Assembly (NCBI RefSeq): GCF_004801415.1
Contig: NZ_SSNX01000001.1
Span: 1,387,963-1,451,962 of the forward strand
Direction of reading: 5' to 3'
Origin: Deinococcus sp. KSM4-11
Lineage (GTDB): Bacteria > Deinococcota > Deinococci > Deinococcales > Deinococcaceae
Length of the DNA stretch: 64,000 nucleotides
Each line of letters starts with the position of its first letter. The stretch's first letter is position 1. Position numbers and translations under genes: made by a program. Below, in pieces: positions 47,720 through 55,835 of this stretch. The notes below the pieces were generated by a model. It worked only from the letters and a program-made list of their open reading frames with translations, was not told where the DNA came from and made no database searches.

Positions 47720-47868
47720 CGCTGTCTCCGGCCAGGACGACCTGAATCCGTGCTGACCCCGGACGGAGCCCGGCGGGCCGTGCGGGAGGCCACCCGGAGG
47801 GCTGAACCGATCAGCACGGCGGCCACGATGAGCAGGACGATGGCGGCACCCATCAGCAAGACCGTCAT
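47716..47868 (-). CDS. small membrane protein ORF
   Basis: 50 codons from ATG 47868. Residues 2-27 form a membrane segment (TVLLMGAAIVLLIVAAVLIG), followed by a basic tail ending RPGRRQR. No Shine-Dalgarno or clean -10 is seen. Its stop overlaps the next ORF as GTGA. May be the first part of a split gene. Confidence 0.4.
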   Translation of the reverse strand: MTVLLMGAAIVLLIVAAVLIGSALRVASRTARRAPSGVSTDSGRPGRRQR

Positions 47869-47963
47869 GCCTGCGCTACGGCCCAGGCCAGTCGGAGGTT
47901 CCAGGACTCTCTACCGGCGGAAGGTCGCGGTCAGGGCATCAGGGCGACGGCCTCACCCACGAC

Positions 47964-49352
47964 TCACTGCGGGAAGACCGGCAGCGCGACGTCCAGCCCG
48001 GCCTCCTCGCGCGCCCAGGTGGTGAAGGCATTCAGGGCGCGGCGGTACATGATGGGCCGCTTCTCGCGCTTGCCGAGCTTCCGGATCTTGCCGCTGGGGC
48101 CGGGTTCCGGAGCGGGTAACTCCGGTACGAGCGCCCAGTTCACGTTCATGGGCTGGAATCCCTTGGGGTTCGCGGTGGCGAGGTAGCGCACCAGGCCGCC
48201 CAGCATGCTCTCGGCAGGCGGCACCAGGGGTGCGTGGCCCAGGGCGAGGCGCGCCGCGTTCGTGCCGGCCAGCCAGCCGGTCGCGGCGGATTCCAAGTAG
48301 CCCTCCGTGCCCGCCAGGACGCCGGCCACGAACTTCTGCGGATCGGCACGCAGGCCCAGGGTGGCGTCCAGCACCTCCGGGGCGTTCAGGTAGGTGTTGC
48401 GGTGCATGACGCCGTAGCGGACGATCTCGGCGTTTTGCAGGCCGGGAATGAGTTGCACAACGGTTTTCTGGTCGCCCCACTTCAGGCCCGTCTGGAACCC
48501 GACCAGGGACCACAGGCGGCCCTCGCGGTCTTCCTGCCGGAGTTGCGCGACGGCGTAGGGCCAGCGGCCGGTGCGCGGGTCGTCGAGGCCCTTGGGGGAC
48601 ATGGGGCCGAAACGGGGGGTGTCTACGCCGCGCCGGGCGATCTCCTCGATGGGCATGCAACCCTCGAAGAATTCCAGCTTCTCCCAGTCGTGCGGGGTGT
48701 GCGCGCGGGCCTGTTCCAGCGCCGCGAAGAAGGCCAGGTACTCGTCCTTCGTGAACGGGCAGTTGACATAGTCAGCGCTCTGCTCGTAGCGCCCGGCCCG
48801 CCAGGCCACGCCGAAATCGATGCTGTCGGCGGCGATCACGGGGGCGGCGGCGTCGTAGAAGCTGAGGCGTTCGCTGCCGGTCAGGCGCGCGACATCGGCC
48901 GCCAGCGCGTCCGAGGTGAGAGGCCCGGAGGCGATCACGACGATGCCGTCGGGGACGGCCTGCACCTCCTCACCGCGCACCTCGATCAGCGGGTGCTCCC
49001 GCAGGGCCGTCGTGACGCGGGCGCTGAACTCGTCGCGTTCCACGGCCAGGGCGTTCCCGGCCGGAAGTTTCGAGGCGTCGGCCGCACCGACGATCAGGCC
49101 GCCCACGGAGCGCAGTTCGGACTGCAACAGGCCCTTGCTCTGCTGTTCGCCCTCGCCACCCAGGGAATTACTGCACACCAGTTCCGCGAAATTCCCGCTG
49201 CGGTGCGCGGGGGTCATTTTCACGGGGCGCATCTCGTACAGGCGCACGCGCACGCCCGCGCGGGCGGCGGCGAGGGCCGCTTCGGAACCGGCGAGACCGG
49301 CCCCGATGACAGTGATGGCGGGCGTGGCACGGGAATCAGGGGTGATGCTCAT
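47964..49352 (-). CDS. trmFO: tRNA (uracil-5-)-methyltransferase TrmFO
   Basis: 462 residues. FAD- and folate-dependent enzyme forming T54 in tRNA. Motifs: TVIGAGLAGSEAALAAARAG, YEMRPVKMTPAHRSGNFAELVCSNSLGG, VCS-Cys for the substrate bond, GCMPIEEIARRGVDTPRFGPM, GVMHRNTYLNAPEVLDATL and GWLAGTNAARLALG. The final helix ends AREEAGLDVALPVFPQ. Start at ATG 49352, preceded by a TAGACT box at 9 bases. Confidence 0.95.
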   Translation of the reverse strand: MSITPDSRATPAITVIGAGLAGSEAALAAARAGVRVRLYEMRPVKMTPAHRSGNFAELVCSNSLGGEGEQQSKGLLQSELRSVGGLIVGAADASKLPAGNALAVERDEFSARVTTALREHPLIEVRGEEVQAVPDGIVVIASGPLTSDALAADVARLTGSERLSFYDAAAPVIAADSIDFGVAWRAGRYEQSADYVNCPFTKDEYLAFFAALEQARAHTPHDWEKLEFFEGCMPIEEIARRGVDTPRFGPMSPKGLDDPRTGRWPYAVAQLRQEDREGRLWSLVGFQTGLKWGDQKTVVQLIPGLQNAEIVRYGVMHRNTYLNAPEVLDATLGLRADPQKFVAGVLAGTEGYLESAATGWLAGTNAARLALGHAPLVPPAESMLGGLVRYLATANPKGFQPMNVNWALVPELPAPEPGPSGKIRKLGKREKRPIMYRRALNAFTTWAREEAGLDVALPVFPQ

Positions 49353-49361
49353 CAGTCCGTC

Positions 49362-49367
49362 AGTCTA
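49362..49367 (-). promoter_or_regulatory. -10 box TAGACT of trmFO
   Basis: TAGACT on the minus strand, 9 bases before the ATG at 49352, giving a leader of about two bases. Confidence 0.45.
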
Positions 49368-49396
49368 GGCCCTGCCCGCGACCGGAAGTGTGGGCG

Positions 49397-50236
49397 TCAG
49401 CGTTCCGGCGTGCCGCCCAGCGCATTCTTTAGTCGGGAGAGCCACTCGTAGGCGAGGATACGTATTGCCCACAACCGGTCGCCCGGCAACGGCAGGGTCG
49501 AGTCGAAGCGCACCTCGCGGGCGGGCACGGACACGACGTCCAGGCCGTTCGCGCGGAACAGTCCGGCAGCGCGGCGCGAATGGCTGGGGGTGGTGACCAG
49601 CAGCATGCGCTTCCAGCCGCGTGCGCTGGCGTAGGCGCGCACGCGGGCCGCCTCGTCCTTGGTGGTCGTCACGTTCGCCAGGGTCAGTACTGCCGGCCCG
49701 CCCTGCGGGTACAGGGCCGTGATCTGCGCGCGTTCCAGGGCGCTCATCTTCGGGCAGTCGGCCGGGCCGATCAGTCCCGACTGCTCGGAGACGGTCATGA
49801 CAGGCGCGTATCCGGCCCGCCACAGTTCCAGGCCACGTTCCAGGCGCGTCATGCTGGACGCCTCCAGGACGGCGGAACCGCATTGCACGCCTCCGCCCAG
49901 CACCACGATCACGTCGGCCCGCACGGGGGCCTGCGCCAGGGTCAGGGCGGCCAGCGGCGCGCGCAGCACCGGGGTCAGGAGGCAGGCGGCCAGCAGGGCG
50001 GCGATCACGCCCGAAGTCCACAGGAGCGCACAGCGAGTCCATGTGAAGGCACCGGCCACAGTACACACCAGCAGCAGGGCCAGCAGCGCGGGCACACCCG
50101 CGCGCACCTCTCCCAGGAAGGCGGCCAGGACACCCAGGGCCGAGCCCACCGCCGCGCCGGTCAGGATGCCGCGCCATGGGCTGCTCCGGCGCTCCAGGGG
50201 AAGCGACGTCGAGGAGAATGGGGGACGCAGACTCAT
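49397..50236 (-). CDS. YdcF-like (DUF218) membrane protein
   Basis: 279 residues. N-terminal membrane segments (residues about 23-105, e.g. GAAVGSALGVLAAFLG, LLALLLVCTVAGAF, GVIAALLAACLL), then a DUF218 domain: ADVIVVLGGGVQCGSAVLEAS, RLERGLELWRAGYAPVMTVSE, TTKDEAARVRAYASARGWKRMLLVTTPSHSRRA. The family includes ElyC/YdcF; function in envelope biology is suggested by relatives. Divergent promoter with DUF305 gene only 45 bases between starts. Confidence 0.82.
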   Translation of the reverse strand: MSLRPPFSSTSLPLERRSSPWRGILTGAAVGSALGVLAAFLGEVRAGVPALLALLLVCTVAGAFTWTRCALLWTSGVIAALLAACLLTPVLRAPLAALTLAQAPVRADVIVVLGGGVQCGSAVLEASSMTRLERGLELWRAGYAPVMTVSEQSGLIGPADCPKMSALERAQITALYPQGGPAVLTLANVTTTKDEAARVRAYASARGWKRMLLVTTPSHSRRAAGLFRANGLDVVSVPAREVRFDSTLPLPGDRLWAIRILAYEWLSRLKNALGGTPER

Positions 50237-50245
50237 GCCGTTCAC

Positions 50246-50251
50246 AGTGTA
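50246..50251 (-). promoter_or_regulatory. -10 box TACACT of the DUF218 gene
   Basis: TACACT on the minus strand, 9 bases before the ATG at 50236. It overlaps where the -35 of the opposite promoter would lie. Confidence 0.45.
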
Positions 50252-50269
50252 GGGGGCAGGTGCCACCCC

Positions 50270-50275
50270 TATACT
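50270..50275 (+). promoter_or_regulatory. -10 box TATACT, leaderless GTG start of the DUF305 gene
   Basis: TATACT followed by 6 bases and the GTG at 50282. Confidence 0.55.
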
Positions 50276-50281
50276 CCCCGC

Positions 50282-50929
50282 GTGACGCGCCGACCTCGCT
50301 GGCCCCTGGCCCTGCTCCTCGTGCTGCTGGCCGCCCTGGCCGCCTTCGGCCTGCTCGCCCGGGGACGCGCTGCGCCGACCGAGGGCAGCGCGGAGGTGAC
50401 TTTCGTGCGCGGCATGATCCAGCACCACGCGCAGGCGGTGGACATGGCGACCCGCATCCGCGACCGCAGCAAGAACCGCACGCTGCGGTCGCTGGCGCTG
50501 GACATCATCCTGTCGCAGCAGGAGCAGATCGGGCAGATGCGCGGCTGGCTGACCCTGTGGAACCGTCCGTGGGCTGGGGCCGGGATGGACGCCGAGCACG
50601 CCCGCCTGATGGGCATGGCCACGCCGGCCGAGGTCACGAGCCTAGACACCATGCCCGTGAACACTGCCGAGGTGACCTTCCTGCAACTCATGCGCCGGCA
50701 CCACCAGGGCGCGCTGGCGATGGTACGGCCGGTGCTCGACCATCCGGCCCGCCCGGAAGTGCAGGCGCTGGCCCGGCAGATCAACGCCACGCAGTCCGCC
50801 GAGATCCGGCTGATGGATCAGCTGCTTGCCCAGAGAGGTGCTGCTCCCCTGCCCGATCCTGGTGGGATGCCGGGGATGCCCGGCATGGACATGGGCGGCG
50901 CGGGAACGAAGTCTACCACGCCGCCCTGA
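50282..50929 (+). CDS. DUF305 family secreted protein
   Basis: 215 residues. A signal-anchor at residues 7-25 (WPLALLLVLLAALAAFGLLA) precedes a four-helix ferritin-like-type DUF305 domain with repeated His motifs: VTFVRGMIQHHAQAVDMATRI and VTFLQLMRRHHQGALAMV. These His pairs probably bind metal. The C-terminal tail is rich in Pro/Gly/Met (GGMPGMPGMDMGG), which may bind copper. Function not established. Divergent from the DUF218 gene. Confidence 0.85.
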   Translation: MTRRPRWPLALLLVLLAALAAFGLLARGRAAPTEGSAEVTFVRGMIQHHAQAVDMATRIRDRSKNRTLRSLALDIILSQQEQIGQMRGWLTLWNRPWAGAGMDAEHARLMGMATPAEVTSLDTMPVNTAEVTFLQLMRRHHQGALAMVRPVLDHPARPEVQALARQINATQSAEIRLMDQLLAQRGAAPLPDPGGMPGMPGMDMGGAGTKSTTPP

Positions 50930-50938
50930 GTGGCCTTC

Positions 50939-51244
50939 CTACACTTCGTCGTCGAGGTCGCTCGCGCGGCTGGCGCGGCGGGCACGCTTGCGCTCCTCCT
51001 TGCCCGCCTTGCGCTTCGGGCGGGGTGGCAGGGTCAGGTCGTAGAGCCGATCCGGACGGCACGGGGCCGGGTACTCGCCCAGGGTGTCGCCAGGGTCAGC
51101 GTCGCGGATATTCCCGGCGAGGTGCAGGTGACGCTCGCCGCAATACGGGCATTCGTCCACCACCCAGAACATCACGCGGGTACCGGGCATATCGCGCAGG
51201 GAGACGAACGCGGTGCGCGGCACATTCCGGTCTTTCTTGCCCAT
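50939..51244 (-). CDS. small zinc-ribbon-like hypothetical protein
   Basis: 101 residues. A single C-P-Y-C pair (DECPYCGERHLHLAGN) with nearby His could bind zinc; the C-terminal third is basic (RPKRKAGKEERKRARRASRAS) followed by acidic DLDDEV. Likely nucleic-acid or protein-binding. Not assigned to a family. A TAGCCT box 8 bases before the ATG supports the start. Converges on the DUF305 gene with a 9-base gap. Confidence 0.65.
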   Translation of the reverse strand: MGKKDRNVPRTAFVSLRDMPGTRVMFWVVDECPYCGERHLHLAGNIRDADPGDTLGEYPAPCRPDRLYDLTLPPRPKRKAGKEERKRARRASRASDLDDEV

Positions 51245-51252
51245 AGGCGCCG

Positions 51253-51258
51253 AGGCTA
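51253..51258 (-). promoter_or_regulatory. -10 box TAGCCT of the small zinc-ribbon-like gene
   Basis: TAGCCT on the minus strand, 8 bases before the ATG at 51244. Confidence 0.45.
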
Positions 51259-51340
51259 CTGCGCGCGTGAACCGGCGTTTGTGTCCCGCGTTCTCGTGTC
51301 CGCAAACATCTCCCGCTGCCTGCCCGTCACCCAGCCTTCC

Positions 51341-52207
51341 TCAGACGTCCTCGTCTCCGTCGCGCATGTACGTGACCACCGAGCGGCAGTGGGTGAGACC
51401 CGCATGCGTGTACAGGGCGCGGGCCGGGCGCATGTGGTCGTGCGCCCGGACACGCAGGGAGCGCAGTTCGGGCTGCGTCTGCGCCTCGGCGGCGGCCAGC
51501 GCCAGCAGCAGTTGCCCGTACCGCTGCCCACGCTCGGCGGGATGCACGGCCAGGTACGTCACATCGGCCCGGCCCGCGTCCGGTGCGAACTCCAGTTCGG
51601 CGAAGCCCACGGCGTGCGTGCCGCGCATCAGGGCCAGCAGGCGCACGTCATCGCGGGCGAAATGGGCGTCGTACTCCTCGGGCGTCCAGTCCAGCCGGTT
51701 CGCCCAGGTGTCCTCGCTCTCGCGGTACAGGGCGCGGTATTCCGCGATGGGCAGCGTCCGGCGCAGCGTATGGCCCGACGGCAGTGCCGCCCGCCGGGCG
51801 AGCGGGGCCAGCGGCGCACTGTAGAAGTCCGTGGTGTGCATGGGCGCGAACCCGGCAGCTTCGAGCGCGTCCCGCACGCCCTGGTTGTCCCGCGCGCAGA
51901 AGGCGTAGACGGGCAGGCCCTGCGCGCCCTGCACCGCGCGGCTGACCAGGGCGCGCAGGTTTCCGCCGTCTCCAACCGGGCCTTCGAGCACCAGTCCATC
52001 CCGGAACGGCGACAGGGCGCAGTAGGCCCGCACGCCGTCTCCAGCGTCGTCCTCCATGACCAGGCAGCGGCTGTCCTCGCATTCCAGAATCAGTTCGGTC
52101 GGATCGCGGGCGTCCGGGGCGAACACCTCGCGTTCCGGGGCGTCGTCCATCCAGTGCAGCAGGGCCAGCAGGTCGGCGGCGTCGGTGGACTGCATGGGGC
52201 GGATCAT
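51341..52207 (-). CDS. GNAT acetyltransferase, two-domain
   Basis: 288 residues. The C-terminal half carries a GNAT core: VGFAELEFAPDAGRADVTYLAVHPAERGQRYGQLLLALAAAEAQ (acetyl-CoA loop ERGQRYG). The N-terminal half (MIRPMQSTDAADLLALLHWMDD) looks like a second, degenerate GNAT domain, RCLVMEDDAGDGVRAYCALS. The Shine-Dalgarno GGAGG is 8 bases before the ATG and the -10 TACGCT lies about 48 bases upstream. Substrate unknown. Confidence 0.8.
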   Translation of the reverse strand: MIRPMQSTDAADLLALLHWMDDAPEREVFAPDARDPTELILECEDSRCLVMEDDAGDGVRAYCALSPFRDGLVLEGPVGDGGNLRALVSRAVQGAQGLPVYAFCARDNQGVRDALEAAGFAPMHTTDFYSAPLAPLARRAALPSGHTLRRTLPIAEYRALYRESEDTWANRLDWTPEEYDAHFARDDVRLLALMRGTHAVGFAELEFAPDAGRADVTYLAVHPAERGQRYGQLLLALAAAEAQTQPELRSLRVRAHDHMRPARALYTHAGLTHCRSVVTYMRDGDEDV

Positions 52208-52254
52208 GGCGGGAACCTCCGGAACAGGGCGGGGACGTGGGACGTTCGCTCCAC

Positions 52255-52260
52255 AGCGTA
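52255..52260 (-). promoter_or_regulatory. -10 box TACGCT of the GNAT gene
   Basis: TACGCT on the minus strand, giving a leader of about 40 bases with GGAGG before the ATG at 52207. Confidence 0.4.
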
Positions 52261-52318
52261 GACGCCCCGGCGGGCGTTGTCTGCCGTGCGCTTCACGCCC
52301 GTGGCTGGCCCGGCGTGC

Positions 52319-52324
52319 TATCGT
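52319..52324 (+). promoter_or_regulatory. extended -10 TGC-TATCGT before a 2-codon ORF
   Basis: TATCGT preceded by TGC; 6 bases later is ATG-CCC-TGA (52331-52339). The leader that follows contains a terminator. Confidence 0.5.
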
Positions 52325-52330
52325 GCACGC

Positions 52331-52402
52331 ATGCCCTGAACAGGGTACGCCGCCTGCCTCCCACCGAACACGAAGCCGTGTTTGAGGGGATTTTTTCGTT
52401 TT
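52331..52402 (+). ncRNA. putative 70-nt leader RNA or small RNA ending in a terminator
   Basis: From the predicted start at the ATG (ATG-CCC-TGA mini-ORF) to an intrinsic terminator: a hairpin at 52359-52390 (AACACG/CGTGTT plus TCCC/GGGA with an internal loop) followed by TTTTTTCGTTTT. It lies before the DUF4258-like gene and could either attenuate it or be a free small RNA. Confidence 0.4.
52359..52402 (+). terminator. intrinsic terminator inside the leader of the DUF4258-like gene
   Basis: Stem TCCC-(internal loop)-AACACG, loop AAGC, CGTGTT-(internal loop)-GGGA, directly followed by a T-run broken by CG. Confidence 0.55.
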
Positions 52403-52464
52403 GGGCGTGCTGCATGGGGCGTGCCAGGACGAAAAAGGGCAGGAGCCTGACCGGAGGTGCCGCC

Positions 52465-53124
52465 GTGACGAAACAGTCCAGCAAACCGGGGAGAGCCGCC
52501 CCACCTGCCCGCGCCCGCAGCGGCGAGCCGCCCGCCGCGCCGCTGGCCGCCGGCCAGACCGGCAACGATCTGTTGGCGCTGCGTGCCCAGCTGGCCCGCG
52601 CGGAAAAGGCGGCCCGCCGCACCCCCACCCCCGCTCCAGTCCGCGCCGCCCGTCCTGCGCCGGTCGCTCCTCAGCGCGAGGCGGAACTCGTCGGTGTCCT
52701 GACCGACGAATTCTCGCTGCACCGCGCGCACGCCAAGCTGCGCGACGCCGTGTACGACGGCCGCTATCATCTGTGCCCACACGCCATCGGGCACGCGCGG
52801 GCCGAGGGCTTCCTGGAGCACGACATCATGAATGTCCTGCTGTCCGGGCGGGTGCGGGCCGTGTATCCGGACGACCACCGCTGGCTGGTCTGCGGCCGAT
52901 ACGAGGCGTGCGGCGTGAGCGTGCCCCTGAATGTAGTCGTGCAGCACCACCGGGACGGGCACATCGACATCGTCACCGCCTTTGTGCCCAAGCACCCGCA
53001 CCATGTGATCAGCCGCGCCCGGCTGGCCGTCATGCTCCGCTACGACGACCAGACCATCCGCGCCCACACGAGTGCCCCGACCGCGCGGGCCGGACAACGC
53101 GGACGGGGCCGCTGGAAGAGGTGA
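52465..53124 (+). CDS. DUF4258-like protein
   Basis: 219 residues from GTG 52465, with GGAGG 8 bases upstream (an in-frame ATG at 52414 is possible). The N-terminal 75 residues are Ala/Pro-rich and basic (TKQSSKPGRAAPPARARSG), probably disordered. The C-terminal half, HRAHAKLRDAVYDGRYHLCPHAIGHARAEGFLEHDIMNVLLSG to DIVTAFVPKHPHHVISRA, has the His-box pattern of DUF4258, a small toxin-related fold found in RelE-like families. No antitoxin gene is adjacent, so a toxin role is not supported. Its expression is preceded by a leader with a terminator. Confidence 0.65.
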   Translation: MTKQSSKPGRAAPPARARSGEPPAAPLAAGQTGNDLLALRAQLARAEKAARRTPTPAPVRAARPAPVAPQREAELVGVLTDEFSLHRAHAKLRDAVYDGRYHLCPHAIGHARAEGFLEHDIMNVLLSGRVRAVYPDDHRWLVCGRYEACGVSVPLNVVVQHHRDGHIDIVTAFVPKHPHHVISRARLAVMLRYDDQTIRAHTSAPTARAGQRGRGRWKR

Positions 53125-53137
53125 CGTCCTGACGGAC

Positions 53138-53170
53138 GGCGCGTGGGCACAGTCGTGCGGCCCACGCGCC
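53138..53170 (+). terminator. terminator before mnmE
   Basis: GGCGCGTGGGC pairs with GCCCACGCGCC (11 bp) across an 11-base loop. Confidence 0.65.
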
Positions 53171-53173
53171 TGC

Positions 53174-53179
53174 TAGCCT
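53174..53179 (+). promoter_or_regulatory. -10 box TAGCCT, leaderless GTG start of mnmE
   Basis: TAGCCT followed by 7 bases and the GTG at 53187. Confidence 0.55.
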
Positions 53180-53186
53180 GCCCCGC

Positions 53187-54506
53187 GTGACGCGTACCGG
53201 GCTTGCCGACACCATCGCCGCCATTGCCACCGCGCCGGGCAGCGCCGGGGTGGGCATCGTGCGCGTCAGCGGCCCCCGGGCGCTGGAGGTCGCGGACGGC
53301 GTGTTCCGGGGCAAGCGACGGCCCTCACGGACGAGGGGAGGCCGCTTTCTGTTCGGCGCGCTGGTCGCGCAGAGCGGTGAGGTGCTGGATGAGGGCCTGT
53401 GCCTGATCTTCCGCGAGGGCCGCAGCTACACCGGCGAGGACGTGGCCGAGTTCCAGACGCACGGCAGCCCGGCGGTGCTGGCGACAGTGCTGGCGCGGAC
53501 GCTGGAACTCGGAGCGCGGCTGGCCCGTCCGGGCGAATTCACCCTGCGCGCGTACCTGGCCGGGCGGCTCGATCTGGCGCAGGCGGAGGCCGTGCTGGGG
53601 CTGGTCGAGGCGCACACGGACGCGGCGCGGCGGCAGGCGACCCTGGGCCTCTCGGGCGCGCTGGGCGCGCGGGTGGCCCGCATCGGCGCGCACCTGACCC
53701 GCACGCTGGCGGCGCTCCAGGCCATGCTGGATTACCCGGACGAAGGGGTGCCCGAGGAAGACCGTGAGGTGCCCCTGGCTGCGGCCACCGAGGATCTCCG
53801 CGCGCTGGTGGGCACGGCCCGCGCCGGTCAGGTCGCCACGCGCGGCGCGCGGCTGGCGCTGGTGGGTCGCCCGAACGCCGGGAAGAGTAGCCTGCTGAAT
53901 GCGCTGGTCGGGTACGAGCGCTCGATCGTCACGCCGATTCCCGGCACCACGCGCGATTACCTGGAGGCCGGCGTGGAACTGGCCGGCGTGCCGGTCACGC
54001 TGGTCGATACGGCGGGCATCCGCGAGACGGGCGACGAGGTCGAGGCCGCGGGCGTCCGGCAGGCCCTGAGTCTGGCGGGCGGAGCGGACCTCGTGCTGGC
54101 CCTGGAGGACGGCTCGCTGCCACGCGAGGTGCTGCCTGTGGCGCTCCCGCCCGCCGCCCGCGTGATCCGGGTGCGGACGAAGGCCGACCTGCCGCCCGTC
54201 TGGACGGACACGGACGCCCTGGACGTGAGCGCCGTCACGGGCGCGGGCCTCCATGCACTGCGGGACGCGATGGGCGCGGCGCTGCTGGGAGACACGTCCC
54301 GCAGCGAGGCGTGGCTCACGACCGAGCGGCAGGCCGATGCCGCCCGGCGCGCGCTGGCGCACGTGGAGGCCGCCGGAACCCTGCCAGATGACCTCGCGAG
54401 CTACGAACTGGAGGAGGCCCTGCGCTGCCTGTCGGAACTGACCGGCCGGGACGTGCAGGAGGACGTGATCGATGCCGTCTTCATGAACTTCTGCGTCGGC
54501 AAATAG
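53187..54506 (+). CDS. mnmE: tRNA modification GTPase MnmE
   Basis: 439 residues. With MnmG it forms cmnm5U34 in wobble-position tRNAs. N-terminal folate-binding domain ([45 protein letters not shown]), helical domain, central G domain with [32 protein letters not shown], and the C-terminal FMNFCVGK motif (usually FC(I/L)GK) for the catalytic Cys. Complete, leaderless GTG start. MnmG is not in the window. Confidence 0.95.
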   Translation: MTRTGLADTIAAIATAPGSAGVGIVRVSGPRALEVADGVFRGKRRPSRTRGGRFLFGALVAQSGEVLDEGLCLIFREGRSYTGEDVAEFQTHGSPAVLATVLARTLELGARLARPGEFTLRAYLAGRLDLAQAEAVLGLVEAHTDAARRQATLGLSGALGARVARIGAHLTRTLAALQAMLDYPDEGVPEEDREVPLAAATEDLRALVGTARAGQVATRGARLALVGRPNAGKSSLLNALVGYERSIVTPIPGTTRDYLEAGVELAGVPVTLVDTAGIRETGDEVEAAGVRQALSLAGGADLVLALEDGSLPREVLPVALPPAARVIRVRTKADLPPVWTDTDALDVSAVTGAGLHALRDAMGAALLGDTSRSEAWLTTERQADAARRALAHVEAAGTLPDDLASYELEEALRCLSELTGRDVQEDVIDAVFMNFCVGK

Positions 54507-54557
54507 CGCAGCGGCCGACTCCATCCGGAACCGGCCACCGCAGCGGGCACGCCCCGG

Positions 54558-55148
<591 letters not shown>

Positions 55149-55200
55149 GACGGGGTCTCCTGTGACGGGCCTTGTGACAGAGGGAGGCGCGGGGTGGGCA

Positions 55201-55686
55201 TCAGCCGAGCAGGTCGTCGAGCAGGGCGTTCACGCCCCGGTTGAAGTCCTCCCCGAGCTGCACGGTGGGCGCGTCCTTGAGCTCTTCGAGGATCGCGGCG
55301 ATCTGCGCGACGGTCTTCTTCGCGTAGACCTTCACCTTGCCGAGCGGCACGCTCGAGTCGAAGATCAGGGTCAGCAGGGTGTCGTCCCCGACGGATTCCA
55401 CGTACAGCGTGCCGTTCTCGCCCTGGTGGATCTGTTCGCTGAAGGTGCGTTCGCCCAGCAGGTTCGCGAGGGCGGCGGTGGCGGCAGCATTGCTGGCGAC
55501 CAGCGTGGCCACCGAGTCCAGGGCGGGCGGCCGGGGAGCCCAGAGGGCCTCTTTGTGCGACAGCACGAAGCCCTTGCGGTCGACCAGCAGGCCGTAGCGC
55601 ACGCCGGTGGTGTCGAGGAGATCCTGAAGCTGCTGATCCACGCGCTCGTAGGCGTCGCCGTACAGCTCAAGTGAGGGTTCGATCAT
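55201..55686 (-). CDS. mglB: roadblock/LC7 protein MglB
   Basis: 161 residues. Roadblock/LC7-domain GTPase-activating protein for Mgl[89 protein letters not shown]. The C-terminal tail [19 protein letters not shown] fits MglB. Start at ATG 55686; a TATGCT box lies 9 bases upstream. The mglB-mglA order is the same as in Thermus and other Deinococcales. Confidence 0.93.
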   Translation of the reverse strand: MIEPSLELYGDAYERVDQQLQDLLDTTGVRYGLLVDRKGFVLSHKEALWAPRPPALDSVATLVASNAAATAALANLLGERTFSEQIHQGENGTLYVESVGDDTLLTLIFDSSVPLGKVKVYAKKTVAQIAAILEELKDAPTVQLGEDFNRGVNALLDDLLG

Positions 55687-55695
55687 ACAGAGGCC

Positions 55696-55701
55696 AGCAT
55701 A
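55696..55701 (-). promoter_or_regulatory. -10 box TATGCT of mglB-mglA
   Basis: TATGCT on the minus strand, 9 bases before the ATG at 55686. Confidence 0.45.
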
Positions 55702-55822
55702 GGGCACGGACTCGCACACAAGCCTGACGGCGGGGGGGGCGCGGCGTGAATTCCCTCCGGTACGCGGCCCTGTGCGCGGCGGGCACGTGGACGGCGTTCA
55801 TGATCGCGTCAGGAGCGGAAGG

Positions 55823-55828
55823 TACACT
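55823..55828 (+). promoter_or_regulatory. -10 box TACACT, leaderless GTG start of NAGPA-like gene
   Basis: TACACT followed by 7 bases and the GTG at 55836. It lies inside the in-frame extension to 55746, which is therefore rejected. Confidence 0.6.
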
Positions 55829-55835
55829 CGCCCGC

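Noticed and set aside
47537..48025. Plus-strand open frame between murD and trmFO
   Set aside because: It is antisense to the proposed split membrane gene, its composition is Arg/Pro-rich, and no start signal or motif is seen.
52465..53124. Toxin-antitoxin role for the DUF4258-like protein
   Set aside because: No partner gene of antitoxin size is adjacent, and the protein is much longer than typical toxins.
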